Part shown: positions 12,481 to 23,999 of the stretch, one piece after another
How positions within the stretch are numbered: the first letter of the stretch is position 1
Layout: every line of letters begins with the position of its first letter
Assembly: GCA_023846275.1 (NCBI GenBank)
Contig: CM043874.1
Coordinates: 24,277,630 to 24,341,629 of the forward strand
Reading direction: 5' to 3'
From: Vanilla planifolia
Lineage: Eukaryota > Streptophyta > Magnoliopsida > Asparagales > Orchidaceae
Length of the DNA stretch: 64,000 bases
Notes under the pieces: model-generated
Told to the model about the DNA's origin: nothing
The model's input: only the letters and a program-made list of their open reading frames with translations
Database searches by the model: none
Made by a program: the position numbers and the translations under genes

Positions 12481-13083
12481 CCGGTTCAGCAGCGTAACCC
12501 GGTCCGAAGGCGTGGACTGATTTTCGCTCTCTCTCCTGTATGTCCGGCGAAACCGAAATATTTCGCCAGCGAACTCGAAATCTCTTGCGTCTCTCGCCGG
12601 CCAATTGACAGCCGCTCACCGGAAAAACTTATACAACCCGACGACAAAGCAAACAAAATTCTCACATTCGTCGGTCGTCGCCGTCGCGTGCCAGAAATCA
12701 TAAAAATTCCTCGCCGCCGTGCCTCGCCGTCGTGTTCGCATAATTACGTTTAAAAAGCAAGTGGGTCGAGTTTTATAACGCGGTCAGAACCGCCACTGCA
12801 TTTTTGCATAAAACCCCTTCTACATTCGGTATTTACAAATATATCCTCCGCCAAATCGACTTTGAACTAAGCCGACATTTAACAATTACAAATCTGTCAT
12901 CAACGTTACAAATTTATCCCAAATCTTTAAAAATTCATAATTTATTCATTAGAACTCCAAAAATTACAAATTTAACATAGTTGAATTCATCTCAAAAAGC
13001 TCTTTCTTTTAAGCAAATAAAATAAATAAAATAAAGAAAACTAGGACTGTTACACAATGTGTTTTCTTCGAATTTTTTATATA

Positions 13084-13470
13084 TCAATTAATGAGTCCAA
13101 CATAATATAGAATATCAAGTTTTGTGATAGTGAGGTAACAAAAACTACCAATAAGACTTTCTAACAAAATAGAGTTGCTATCTTTTCCTTCTTCTTTCCT
13201 ACTTATTTTCATTCTCACATCAAGTGGTGTTGTTATTGATTTGTAATCTTCTATTCTAAACTTCTTTAAAAGTTCAATAATACACCTTCTTTGAGAGATT
13301 TTATTTTTATTTGTCATTTGCTTCACTTCTAAGTATAAGAAGTATGACATTTCATTATTATCAGTCATCTCAAATTCATGTTGCATGATTCTTTTAAATT
13401 CTTGAAATAATTTAAAAGAATTTTTTGTATAAAGCATATCATGTATATAAAGACAACCATAAGAATATCA
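13084..13470 (-). pseudogene. copia reverse transcriptase fragment
   Basis: Open from before 13437 to 13084. It includes SYFLYLEVKQ, KISQRRCIIELLKKF, TTPLDVRM and LIGSFCYLT, matching the C-terminal half of copia RT. Just upstream, in frame, the polymerase box reads LYIHDMLY where active elements have LYVDDMLI-type sequence: the first catalytic Asp is His, so the enzyme would be dead. Another in-frame stop follows GLIN, shortly before the solo LTR insertion point. Confidence 0.85.
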
Positions 13471-14674
13471 TTGTTAATTATCTTAGTATAAAGTGCATGT
13501 TCAAATGAATATTTTTTAAATTTTTCTTATTGAAGTTATCTATTAATCTTGATATTCCATACTCTTGGTGTCTGTTTTAATCTATATAAAACATTCTTCA
13601 AATGATCGACTTTATGTGAATCACTTACTATTTTGTAACATTCAAATTGATCAATATATACTTCTTTTTCTAAAAATTTATTCAAAAATATAGATTTAAC
13701 ATCAAGTTGGCATACCCTTCATCCATGATGTGCTACAAATACTAAGATCAACTTCATTGTATAAAATCAAGCAAGCAACTCGAGTAAATACCTTGTTGTA
13801 GTCTATACCATATTTTTACTTAAAGCCATTTATCACAAGTCTTGTCATGTATCTATCCATTATTTCATCTATTTTATGATTGATCTTGTAGATCCATTTT
13901 ACTCTTATGAGTTTCTTTTGAGAAAAAAAATCAACTAACTTTTATGTATTATTTTATTCTATATGTGTTATTTCTTCATCTATAACATTTTGTCAAGTTA
14001 TATCTTGCATTATCTCATCATAAGAAATGGCTTTGTTATTAGAAAAATAATAGAATAAGTTAGAATACTTACAAGTTTGCTTATATATCTCTTATAGAAT
14101 TTTCATCTTCTTGTTTGAGTTAGTAGGATGTATTGTCTTTTGCATAATAGTAGTTCTTGAGGGAGTGTGTTGTAGAATTTAAATTATATGTTTGTTTATT
14201 TTGAATTTCTTCTTATTGCCTAAGTATGATTGCTTTATCATCCTTCTCTTATTTTCACTTCAAAGTATCTTCTTCTACAAACATAACATCATAAATAATA
14301 ATCACCTTTTTGGTTAAAAGGTTATAGAGTTTGTAGACTTTTGACTCTTTATTATACTTAATGAATATGTATTTTTCACCTTTATCATCTAGTTTTTTCC
14401 TTAATGCATTAGGTATCTGTGCATATATAATACAATTAAATATGCAAAAATAAGAAACACTTGGTATATATTCACTCCAATCTTCCTATGAAGTCATATA
14501 AAGCATAGGTTTAGTAGGACAACGACTCAAAGTTAAACAAACAACTACTTCTATCCAAAATTCTTTTGGCATATTCATCTCTCTCATCATTGTCCTTATC
14601 ATATCAAAGATAGTACAATTTCTTTGTTCAGCCACTCTATTTTGTTATAGAGTATAATTTGTGGTGAGTTGATA

Positions 14675-14860
14675 TCACATACCTTCTTTACATAATTGAA
14701 TTAATTCATTTGATGTATACTCGTAACCTCTATCAGACTTAAGGATTTGAATGAACAACTCACTCTCCTTTTTTTTAACTTTACATTTGAATTTTTTAAA
14801 TATAGAGATAATAATATATTTTTTAATAAAATGTGTATATATTTTTTCTACCAAAATCAT
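14675..14860 (-). pseudogene. copia integrase core fragment
   Basis: A 61-residue open stretch contains LKSDRGYEYTSNE, the copia integrase core segment around the second catalytic Asp (usually LRSDNGGEYxSxxF). Asp is kept; the flanking N and G have changed. Upstream and downstream parts of the domain fall in other frames. Confidence 0.75.
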
Positions 14861-15544
14861 CTATGAAAGTAATAAAATAATTATTACCTTCATTAGATAA
14901 TGATACCAATTGATCACAAATATTCGTATGAATAAGTTATAATGGTCTTTTAACTCTCCAAGAGTTATTTTTTTGAAATGATAGACAAAGTTGCTTTCCA
15001 AGTATACAAGTTTCACATATATGATTTAGATCATCTAATAAAGGAAGGCATTTCACCATTCCTTCCTTTGCCAATAACATCAAACCTCCAAAGTTAAGGT
15101 GACCATACCTTAGATGTCATTTAAAAGAATCATTTAAAAGATGCCCAAGATAAGAAGTTTCACTTGTTGACTTTAATTGAAGAGAAAACATATGACTTAC
15201 AAACATCTTCACTTTAATAATATTCTTCTTTTGAGTCTTACAATAAAAGATAATCATTCTTTATATTTATAATACATTCTTTTTTAATCAATTACCTAAT
15301 ACTTAGAATATAACTTTTCCTATCAAGAATAAAATATGCATCTGAAATAATAATTAGAAACTCATTCTCTTTGTAAAGTTATGTTACATTTGTCTTCAAC
15401 TTCAACTTTGATGAGTCTCCAAGACTCACACTTGCTTGCACATTTTGAATTGTATCAAAATAGATGTCTTTTTTCACATATATCGTTGCTTGCTACTGAG
15501 TTAAGGAACCATACATCTTCTCTTTTATCATCATCTTTTTTCAA

Positions 15545-15793
15545 CTAATAATGATATTGAGTCTTCTTATAATGTTTCAGTATAGTTTGATTAGTTATTC
15601 TTACATTAATAATTAGAAGCATAATGACCAAATTTATGACAATTATAATATTCAACATTTCTTCCTTGTTCTTGACCTTGAGAAGCACCATTCCTTTGAT
15701 GCCCATGTTAAGTGTAAGGTTGATTAATTTTTTATTGAGATTTGTTTTGGAAACGACCTCCTTTGCATCCATGATATGAATCTTTTTCTTCAA
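15545..15793 (-). pseudogene. copia gag zinc-knuckle region, broken
   Basis: In the frame that runs through 15655-15608 on the minus strand, the peptide EYYNCHKFGHYASNY ends at a stop. A functional CCHC knuckle would read C-x2-C-x4-H-x4-C; here the first and last Cys are both Tyr, leaving C and H only. A 82-residue ORF in another frame overlaps it and is a shadow. Nucleic-acid binding would be lost. Confidence 0.7.
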
Positions 15794-16724
15794 TGTATTT
15801 CTTCTTTCAAATTTAGTTTTGACTCTAATGCTTAATCAATAAGTGCAACTTAAAACCCATTTTTTAGTCATTACTCATGTGCTTGTAAGGAATCCATTAG
15901 TTCTTCAATAGATAATTTAACTATATTTTTAGATACTTTAATTACTATTCCCACATGCTTAAACATAGGAGTTAAAGATTGAAGTACCTGTTCGATCACA
16001 TATACATCATCAATTTGTTCTCCATTTCTCTTCACCAAGTTCACAATAACAATTAATCATGAGACATAATTAGAGATTCTCTCATTTTCATTCATCTTTG
16101 ACTACTTAAAATCATTTCTAAGGATTTGAAGATGTATACATTTCACATGCTCAATATCTTTGAAGATTTTGTTGAGTTTATTTCAAACTTCTCTACTTAT
16201 ATTCGCTTCTATAATTTTCTCAAAAGTGACTTCATTAAACCCTTGATATATCAAGAATAATGCCTTCTTTGTCTTTTTTTTATTTTCTTTTAATATTTTT
16301 CTCTCTACATCAGTAGCATTTGATTCTTCAAAGTCATTAGTAATAATCTCCCAAAGATCTTACAAACCGATAATGGCTTTAAATTGAATGCAGCAATTAT
16401 CATAATTTTTGTTAATCAATATGAGAATGGTATGTTGCATAATTTGAACATTTTAAATAAAAAGCACACTTCAAAACACTATTTTTACTTTCTACCAACG
16501 CACTTCCAAACACTTCTTAGCTTCTTGTTTCTGCATACTGCACTTTCTACAAATCGCACTTCCAAATGATGCTTCAGTTTTCTAGTTTTTAAAAAATACA
16601 AAAATAATTCTAAATTTTTTTCTTTCTAAAAAACACAAAAACAACTTCTACTTTCTCTTTTCTACTTTTCTGTTTTCTTAGTCGGTAGTTCCAAACAGAG
16701 TTTTTTGACATTCTTCTTCTCTAA

Positions 16725-16736
16725 GCTCTGATACCA
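16725..16736 (-). other. Primer-binding site (initiator Met tRNA)
   Basis: The plus strand reads gctctgatacca, so the minus strand is TGGTATCAGAGC, 12 of 12 bases complementary to the 3' end of plant initiator tRNA-Met. It primes minus-strand cDNA synthesis and sets the element's orientation. Confidence 0.92.
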
Positions 16737-16740
16737 CTTT

Positions 16741-17025
16741 GATGAAAATAAACTAAAATAAAATAGATCTCAAGTTGCAAACATTAATCTTGCATTAGAG
16801 ATTATTTATAAGAAATTGAAAAATGACTGTAGAAACCCTTCAACATAGGAAGACAAAGCAATAAAATATATTTTATTCACCCTAAGAACTAAGTAGTAAT
16901 TATACTATTTTATAGGCAAACAATCTTTCAAATATTTTCATCTAATCAAAAAATTTGTTCCTAATCCATACGATAACTATCAACTTAAAATTTAAAATTA
17001 TTTAAACACTTAAAGTTTGCTAATA
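16741..17025 (-). repeat. 5' LTR of the copia element
   Basis: 285 bp partner of 10325-10609. Its left edge is followed (minus sense) by the primer-binding site after a short spacer (AAAG|TGGTATCAGAGC), as in plant copia elements. Its terminal dinucleotides have decayed: the minus-strand LTR starts TATTAG rather than TGTTAG. Confidence 0.88.
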
Positions 17026-17030
17026 GTTTT

Positions 17031-17612
17031 CTTTATTCTTTGGTGGTTAAAAAGAGGCACTTAAGAGATCGAAGGAAACTATAGATCTTAAGGATTGGGT
17101 AGCCAAATTTGAGAAACCTAAGGGTGATCCTTTTGCATTTATATAGCCAGTGACTATTGTGCTATCACCTTACCTAAACTTTTGATGTCATATTTTGAGA
17201 TATTTCTTTCAATGCTTTCAAGATGTTTATAAGACAGTTAAAAAGCATACTCAACTGCTAGTCTCTCTTATAAAAAACTATTTTGGCATGATTTTTTTTG
17301 AATGGTTGGCTTTCATGCTCCAAAATTTTAAAAGATACTTGAAAACAAAATATGTAAACAACAAAGTCAAAAAAAGATAAAAAAATCCAACAAAAAATGA
17401 AACAAACAAAAAGAAAACTCAAAGACAACATAAAAAAGTTGTTGAAGAGGTATCTTAAGATTATTAGTATAAGTACATTAATTAATTATGATAGATTATT
17501 TTATAAAATTTTATTATTATTATTATAGAATATATTGTGAAGTAAGCATTTATATGACAATATAATTTATTTGAATGTGTCCTAATTATGTTAATACTTT
17601 ATTATTATTGCT
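17031..17612. other. AT-rich flank of the copia element
   Basis: The flanking sequence continues from the gtttt duplication. A 61-residue ORF at 17195-17380 resembles no family I know. Nothing else seen. Confidence 0.4.
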
Positions 17613-17617
17613 CCACA

Positions 17618-17708
<91 letters not shown>
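17613..17708. repeat. Compound microsatellite (AC)n(TA)n
   Basis: About 38 bp of AC/CA repeat (17613-17650, one early interruption) runs directly into about 58 bp of TA repeat (17651-17708). Such a tract is prone to slippage and to assembly length error. Confidence 0.97.
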
Positions 17709-17711
<3 letters not shown>

Positions 17712-18379
17712 CCCTATCTATGAGATGATAATTAGAACTATGATAAGTAAGTCATAAAAAATTAAATGAAAAAAAGAAAAAAAATTAAGGTGGTTAGCTA
17801 AGTGATTTCATGGATTACTAGACATCAACTCACATTGGTGTGCATGATTAAGTGGGATGACCACACGTACACCCTGATGGACACCTATAGTGTAGTTATA
17901 ATCAACGCATGTGCAAGGAATAATACCAATACACATGAAAAGCTTCCTGATGCATCTGTACACATGTGAGTGATGGAGGATTGCACTTTGGATTAAGCCA
18001 AAATTTTACAAAACTTATAGAATTTTATATTTGTGGTCAAAATCATATGTTTTTTTCTTTTAATAATTAAATGTTATATCCAAATAAAGAGATAAAAAAG
18101 ATGTATAAAATAATTCAAAATTATAAAAAATAGAACTTCATAATTTCAAAACCCTTTGAAGAGAAACTTCTTAGAAAATTCAATCTCCTAAAAAACCTTT
18201 TTCTTTTTTCATTTCTTTTTAGCTCATTACCATTATCATGCTTCCATTTTCAATGCTATGACTAAAAAAGATGGTCTACTATTGATGGCTCGGGACAAAA
18301 ATACCTCATAGATAGATCATATTATATTTAGTATTAATACACTACAATTCAATGTTGATGATAGTTACAAAAAAGGTAG

Positions 18380-20060
18380 TTAAAAAGTAAGTTGTAAAAG
18401 AAAATCAAAAGATTAAGGAGATTTTAATTGAGATGACTACACCATCTATTTTCACCAATAACTTTGAAGACACAAGTAGCTTTATTAACCTAACAAATAT
18501 AAGTGTTAATAATGATCTTATAAAAATTATAGTCCTTTCTTACAATAGATCTAAAAGATAACCTACTAAAAAATACTTTTAAATAGAGAAATTTTAGATG
18601 AAATAGTAATATAAAGATAGTTAGAGATAAAAATAAGGATGACATTAATCTCATATTTTTTATTTAGTGGGAACGACAATATTTTTTTACGATAGATGTT
18701 ATACTAGATTTATCAATTTATGATACAATGGACGTAAAAAAATTAGATATCTAGTTGGGTTAATTAGAGATATATTTTTCTTTGAATAATTTTTCATCAT
18801 CAAATAAAGTAGCATGTGCTCAATTGAAAATAATGGATCATGCATTAATCTGGTGGAATTCTCACCTAACAATTGACATAGTTACAAAAAATATAGGAAC
18901 AATTTAAGAAATTAATTTGAGAACAATTTTATCCCATAGGTTATTTAGAGGAAAGATAAAAAAAATTAAAAGACAAACTATGTAGGAATATATCGCAAAA
19001 TTCTAACGATAAGCCATTAGTTTGGAAATATTGATTGAAGAGACGTAGATATTATAAAAGTTAATTATAGGTTGTACTATCTTATTTCTACTAAATTATT
19101 TATCTATTTTAATCTTTAAAGTAAGCTAGCACCTTTATGATGGTTATTAAAAAGAAGAATAAATACAAAAAGATAAAATAAGAAGAATAATATACCTTGA
19201 GGTGAGTATAAATCCAAATATTGAAAATAAAAGAAAGAATATTATCCTACAAAATATATTATGACCATAACTAACAATATTCTTTTTACTAATAGAAATT
19301 AAAAGTATTATGATTACTATAACAAGATAGATCACATATGATAAAAATGCTAAACATTACCTATAAACTATTTTTAAAACTATTATACTAGAGACAAAAA
19401 AGTATTTGAAACTCCTCCATAAGTTGAAAGGTTATCACTTATAGTGAGTCCAAAAGAGATCTCTCATGAAATAAAACAAATAGAAAAACTCTTCACCATC
19501 AAAATATAAGTAAAGAAAGAGCTTATCATTGCGATTATTAATATTTAAAGATTAAAGAACGTAATATAAAAGAGTCTTATAAAAAGGTTAAAGTTGGAGA
19601 CTACATATTCAATACCTTATTATCTATGATGGATTCATTAATATTTTAAGGTGAGAGTTAAAAAATAATATAAAGTAAAGTTTTCATTATCAAAGACCAC
19701 ATTGATGGGGTTATCTATGAAGTGATAATTCTAGATATTTACCCAATTATACTAGAAGATACATATTTATGATATTTAGATGTCTCTTATTATCAATGAG
19801 TACAATGATATTGAATTATAAACGATGGATAACACTTTTTTAAGTTGAGATAAAGAAGCATTGATAAAAAATATTATTAGTATTGACCAAATAAAGAATG
19901 TAGTGAACACTTGTTTAAAGATATATTATGCCAATAACAAAATCAAAGAAATTACTTTGATGAGGTTGATGAAAGTCTCAACCTCCCAAAACAGACAATC
20001 GACCTTGATTTGTCAGAGAATTAGTTTAAAAAAGAAGATTCAATGAGACTCAAATTTGAA
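18380..20060 (+). mobile_element. Ty3/gypsy-type gag-pol remnant (copy B)
   Basis: Plus-strand blocks, interrupted by stops, include FINLTNISVNND (about 18480), LDLSIYDTMDVKKLD (about 18710), SSSNKVACAQLKIMDHALIWWNSHLT (about 18810; only partly conserved), the last being the gypsy gag core. The same blocks, more decayed, occur on the minus strand at 1.9-2.4 kb. Later blocks (to about 20.06 kb) are probably pol remains but I cannot place them in named domains. LTRs were not found. Confidence 0.6.
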
Positions 20061-22559
20061 AAAGAAAATACCTATAATTGAGAGATCAATTCTAAGCTCA
20101 TTGAATGTAAGATTATGCGAAAAAAAGTTAGAGGAGAGAAAATAATAAAAATCATTATTGCAGTACTAGGTAGTAGAATCGTACATGATGGCTCAATGCA
20201 AGTGTGTTAGAGCATGCACTACAATGTATTGGCCAGGTGTTGTGCATGAAACAATAAGCATGCCCATGGAGGGAGCAATGCATCAAATGTCTGTGTAAAC
20301 CGGTGCACTCAATTGCTTAAGACAAGAATTCATTTGCTGTATTTTTTGTTGCCATGCAAACATTCTACTCACATGCGATAAGTACACATAACACACCCCC
20401 ATTTGACCAAGCCCTTTTTCATGTTCTTCAATCATGATAAATCTCAATTTTATCCAATATATGATTACAACTATCATAAGAAACCAATAATTTGACTTAT
20501 CATCAATCAATCTTATCATATGCATGAGTTTTCATTACATGCCTAACAATCAAAGCCATTAAATAATTCATAATAACATAGCAAGTTTGGCCATAAGGAT
20601 TTTTTTTATGCCAATATAAAATAGTTACATCAATTCAATGTTTTCACTTAAGCATGTATTAAAATCATTACCATAATTTCTATTAAAATAAGATAAAGTT
20701 GTTGCATGTACAATTTCACAACAACATCATAAAGTTTCATCAAGCATGTTACACAATTTCTAATTGGCTAAATTCATGATTGAATCATTAAGGCAATTTC
20801 ATGTAAACATGAGCGTGCATTTTACCACCACAAATTGCAACATCATGGCTTAGTTATCATCATTATAGGCTAAACTTAACATGTAAAATCTAAATTTTAA
20901 GAGAGGAAGTAATATAGATCTTAGCTAAAATTCATTTTACATATATACTAGTAAATTACTTCATGTTGTTATCCTAGCATACTTTTAGATTCATATGTAA
21001 GACAAGAGGTTCCTAACCTTAAAAACTAAGTAGAGTTCTACACCAAAAGGTTTTTTTGTCATTGGACCAAGCTTGAGATCTTCCCTTCTTTCTTACTGAA
21101 AACTTCACCTCTCCCTTTGCTTCTCTCAACTAGATTTCCTTTGACAGCTCATTGTTAAATTTTGCTAAAACAAATCCCTATCTTAACCACATATTAAAAT
21201 CTTATATAGTTGGTCAAATAATCTTTTAATCAAAACATATCTTGTTAAATTTGTTAAAATTCCTTCACCATATCCTTATCTTAAGGTCATGCACTAAAGG
21301 TTTGATTTAACATTAATTTTATTTTTTGTTAACTAGCTTTATCCACGTCACTTCCAACCCTTATATATAAGACATTTTAATTTAACTTGTTGGGATCAAA
21401 AGTAACTTTAAAAGACTTATTTTATTTAGTTTATCTATATCATATTAGTAATATAATTATTGTGTACTATAATGAGCTAAATCTCTTTATACTAATTATT
21501 AATCCCATTAATTATAATTGTACAACACCTCCATTTTTATAGGTATGACACACTTATATACTACTTCTCACATCATAACCTAATGATTCTTGTATTTGAT
21601 GGCTCTTTTAACATGATTGTACTTATATGACTATGCTAATTATTATATGATCTATTAGCTCTTTTGATACTCAACTTGTCAAACAAAGAGGATTTTTCTT
21701 CTCTTATTATAATACCACAATGATCCATGACTTCTTACTAATACAATCAATCAAAATATCATTTTCATTTCCCACATAATACTTTTGAATGTTGATGCGA
21801 TTGTCACCAGCCAAGTCTTGTGCTTATTCTCATTTCTCTTTTTCTTGTATTATATCACATCTTATGATCTGTTGTGGTCATAATATATAATATTAAAACC
21901 TCTTATTTAAACTATCAGACACATCTGATTATTAATGTTCAGGACATAATAGTATTTATACAATCATCGAGTCATACTAATACATCTACAACTTGCTTAA
22001 CAGTCTGTTAACACTTGCATCTCGATTACTTCACTTCTCTAATCATATTATATGATTAACTAATACTATAGTATTCAATATTCATAGCTAAGCCATCTAA
22101 CAAGTTTCTTTTCTTATGGTACCATATAATCTTCAATCATAGTACTGCATGATTCTTATCAAACATGATTAGTAGTGATCTAACTTAATCACTCAAAATT
22201 ATAGGTATTTAATTGAAAAAAATCAAATTGAAATAAAAAAACCTTGGTTATCCAAATGGGAAGTGTACCATCAATTATCTAATACATTGATAAAGTGATA
22301 ATATGTTAATGAAAATAATATAATACATGTACACAATATAGTTCTTAAACTAATTTTTTTAGGCGCATACATAATAGAAAGAAGGAATAGCATTGTATGA
22401 CAAAGTCAACCATAGATGGAAAACGATCATAAAAGTACAATGAAGCATCGTAATTGCATGACATGTAATCATATATGACCTGAGACATTGAGCAGTGACA
22501 ACATGACATAAAAGTATGATGAATGATATTGTAATGCATGGTATTTATGTAGTTTTGAA
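20061..22559. other. AT-rich intergenic sequence
   Basis: No gene recognised. ORFs of 64-80 residues at 20283-20525 and 22345-22539 (minus) have no family motif. The stretch 20160-20300 is slightly less AT-rich and may be an LTR end of the gypsy remnant; this is a guess. Confidence 0.35.
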
Positions 22560-23070
22560 TTCAAAGCTTGTTTCTTGGTGATTTCAATTCCTATTGATTT
22601 CACATTTGTGTTAAGGTTAATTTAACTTTCTAGACATAATTGCTTCATAAATATTAAGAAATTTATCAACCATTTGACTCAAGAGAAAATATATAGTCAT
22701 GTGAACCAAGCATAAATGGATAAATGCAAACTTATGCATATTATCATTATCAATTGGTAAGTTTAAAAATTTTAACCCAAAATAAAGTGTATAAGATAAG
22801 CTCCAGATGGATAAAAACTAAACCAAGAGTTAGAACAAATAGTTTCGTGATTTACAAGTCAAGCTGTGCATAAGAAAAGCTGTTAATACTCCTTGATATG
22901 ACTTCACTTGTGAAATGTTTCATAAATTTACTGATCAAGCTCTTTGTTGGATTAATCTTATTAAATATTTAAGGTGCATGATCTAATAAAAACTCAAAAA
23001 GATATTAATAAAAATAATATAATAATTTTGTCATTATTAAACAAGTGGTTGAATCACCATGAGTATAACA
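22560..23070 (-). repeat. 3' LTR part of a SIRE/Maximus-like copia element
   Basis: The minus strand at 23090-23071 reads as the polypurine tract typical of SIRE/Maximus elements (TATCATCAAAAGGGGGAGAT), followed at once by TGTTATACTC, an LTR start. The LTR therefore runs leftward from 23070. Its sequence, with the coding-side flank to about 23.25 kb, is diverged from but alignable to 62.9-63.25 kb. The far LTR end was not located. Confidence 0.6.
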
Positions 23071-23090
23071 ATCTCCCCCTTTTGATGATA
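23071..23090 (-). other. Polypurine tract of SIRE-like element
   Basis: The plus strand reads atctcccccttttgatgata. It is the plus-strand primer site of the old copia element and marks the border between its coding region (right) and 3' LTR (left). Confidence 0.7.
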
Positions 23091-23805
23091 AAAAAATCAT
23101 TGAACAAATAATGATATAAAAAGGTGTAAAAATATAAAAGTAAAGAAATGTTCTCTTCACATTCATGCTCTCTCTCAATGTATGTAATTTAAATAATTGA
23201 CGAGTCACACTTGGGATGTAATGAATGCTTTCATTTTACTCACTTTCCTTCCACTTTTTGACAAGATTCAAATAATAAAACAAAATTAAAACCAAGTAAA
23301 CAAGTGTTACACATCTCTACAATTACCAAAAATCTCAATAATAAAGAACAAGGAACCAAAAGATACTAAAATCATTGCAAACTAAAACACTAATAAATAT
23401 ATGAAGATGCAAATTACATTTAAGGAGTTCATTAAATTTTTTTTCTCCAATTATATGTAAGCATATAACAAATATAAGGAATCAATTAAACACAAATAAA
23501 ATCCAAAAAGCATAAAATTAATCTACATGCTTCTAGAGGATGCTCTCTCTTTCTAATTCAATCTTGAAAGCATACAAACAAGCATACCATTTTAGAACTT
23601 AGATTTTAAGAACCCAAATAGATTTAGGTCTAGCCAATCTATACTCATTCGATTTATCTTCATGTACATTATTTTTCTTTTCTATCTAAAAATAAAAAGG
23701 TACTTATAACACATTCAATCTAACTTTGTAATTCTTAGAAACATAATCCTTTTTCATACAATAGTTACAATTAATTAAAGAAGCATAAGAAGAAGCATCA
23801 ACATT
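23091..23805 (-). mobile_element. Interior remnant of the SIRE-like copia element, left of the LINE
   Basis: AT-rich decayed sequence between the polypurine tract and the LINE target duplication. No pol domain is readable, so most of the coding region must be deleted: on the other side of the LINE the element is already in gag. Confidence 0.4.
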
Positions 23806-23822
23806 CATGAGCTTATTGTTTT
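23806..23822. repeat. LINE target-site duplication, left copy
   Basis: 17 bp, catgagcttattgtttt, repeated exactly at 30269-30285. It directly precedes the T-run that is the poly-A tail of the minus-strand LINE. Confidence 0.93.
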
Positions 23823-23999
23823 TTTTAAGTGGATATAATATATATTATATCAAAAAGGCCAAGCTATACACGTGTTACAAGATGGATCCTCAAGAAGGAT
23901 CCAACATAAAATCAGACAATATAAGCTTCAGTAGGGGCTTGGGGAGGGAGTCCATAGGAGCCCAGACAAACTCATTGAGGCATGCAGCACGAGCAACCT

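Larger units (their letters stand above)
11180..13054 (-). mobile_element. Solo LTR, 1875 bp, nested in the copia element
   Basis: The copia reading frame stops matching at 13054 and resumes at 11179; the insert is bracketed by CAATG at 11175-11179 and 13055-13059. On plus it starts TGTTAAGCCCCC and ends GGACTGTTACA, giving TG...CA termini; read on minus it starts TGTAACAGTCC, a common start for plant gypsy LTRs, so I assign minus (tentative). There is no internal gag-pol, PBS or PPT, so it is a solo LTR left by recombination between two LTRs. Unusual contents: an 88-bp tandem pair and a GC-rich island with 23-bp repeats. Confidence 0.85.
10325..17025 (-). mobile_element. Ty1/copia LTR retrotransposon, decayed, interrupted by a solo LTR
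   Basis: Structure on the minus strand: 5' LTR 17025-16741, PBS 16736-16725 (TGGTATCAGAGC, exact match to the initiator-Met tRNA 3' end), gag with a zinc-knuckle remnant near 15.6 kb, integrase fragment near 14.7-14.9 kb, reverse transcriptase 13.1-13.5 kb, RNase H 10.6-11.17 kb, polypurine tract 10624-10611 (TTTGAGGGGGACTA), 3' LTR 10609-10325. The order gag-INT-RT-RH is that of copia. A 5-bp repeat gtttt flanks it (10320-10324 and 17026-17030). Every coding domain carries stops or frameshifts. The 1875-bp solo LTR at 11180-13054 sits inside the RT/RNase H junction. Confidence 0.9.

Noticed and set aside
12193..12753. ORFs of 70-110 codons in the GC-rich island
   Set aside because: They are repeat-driven open frames inside an LTR on both strands with no protein family.
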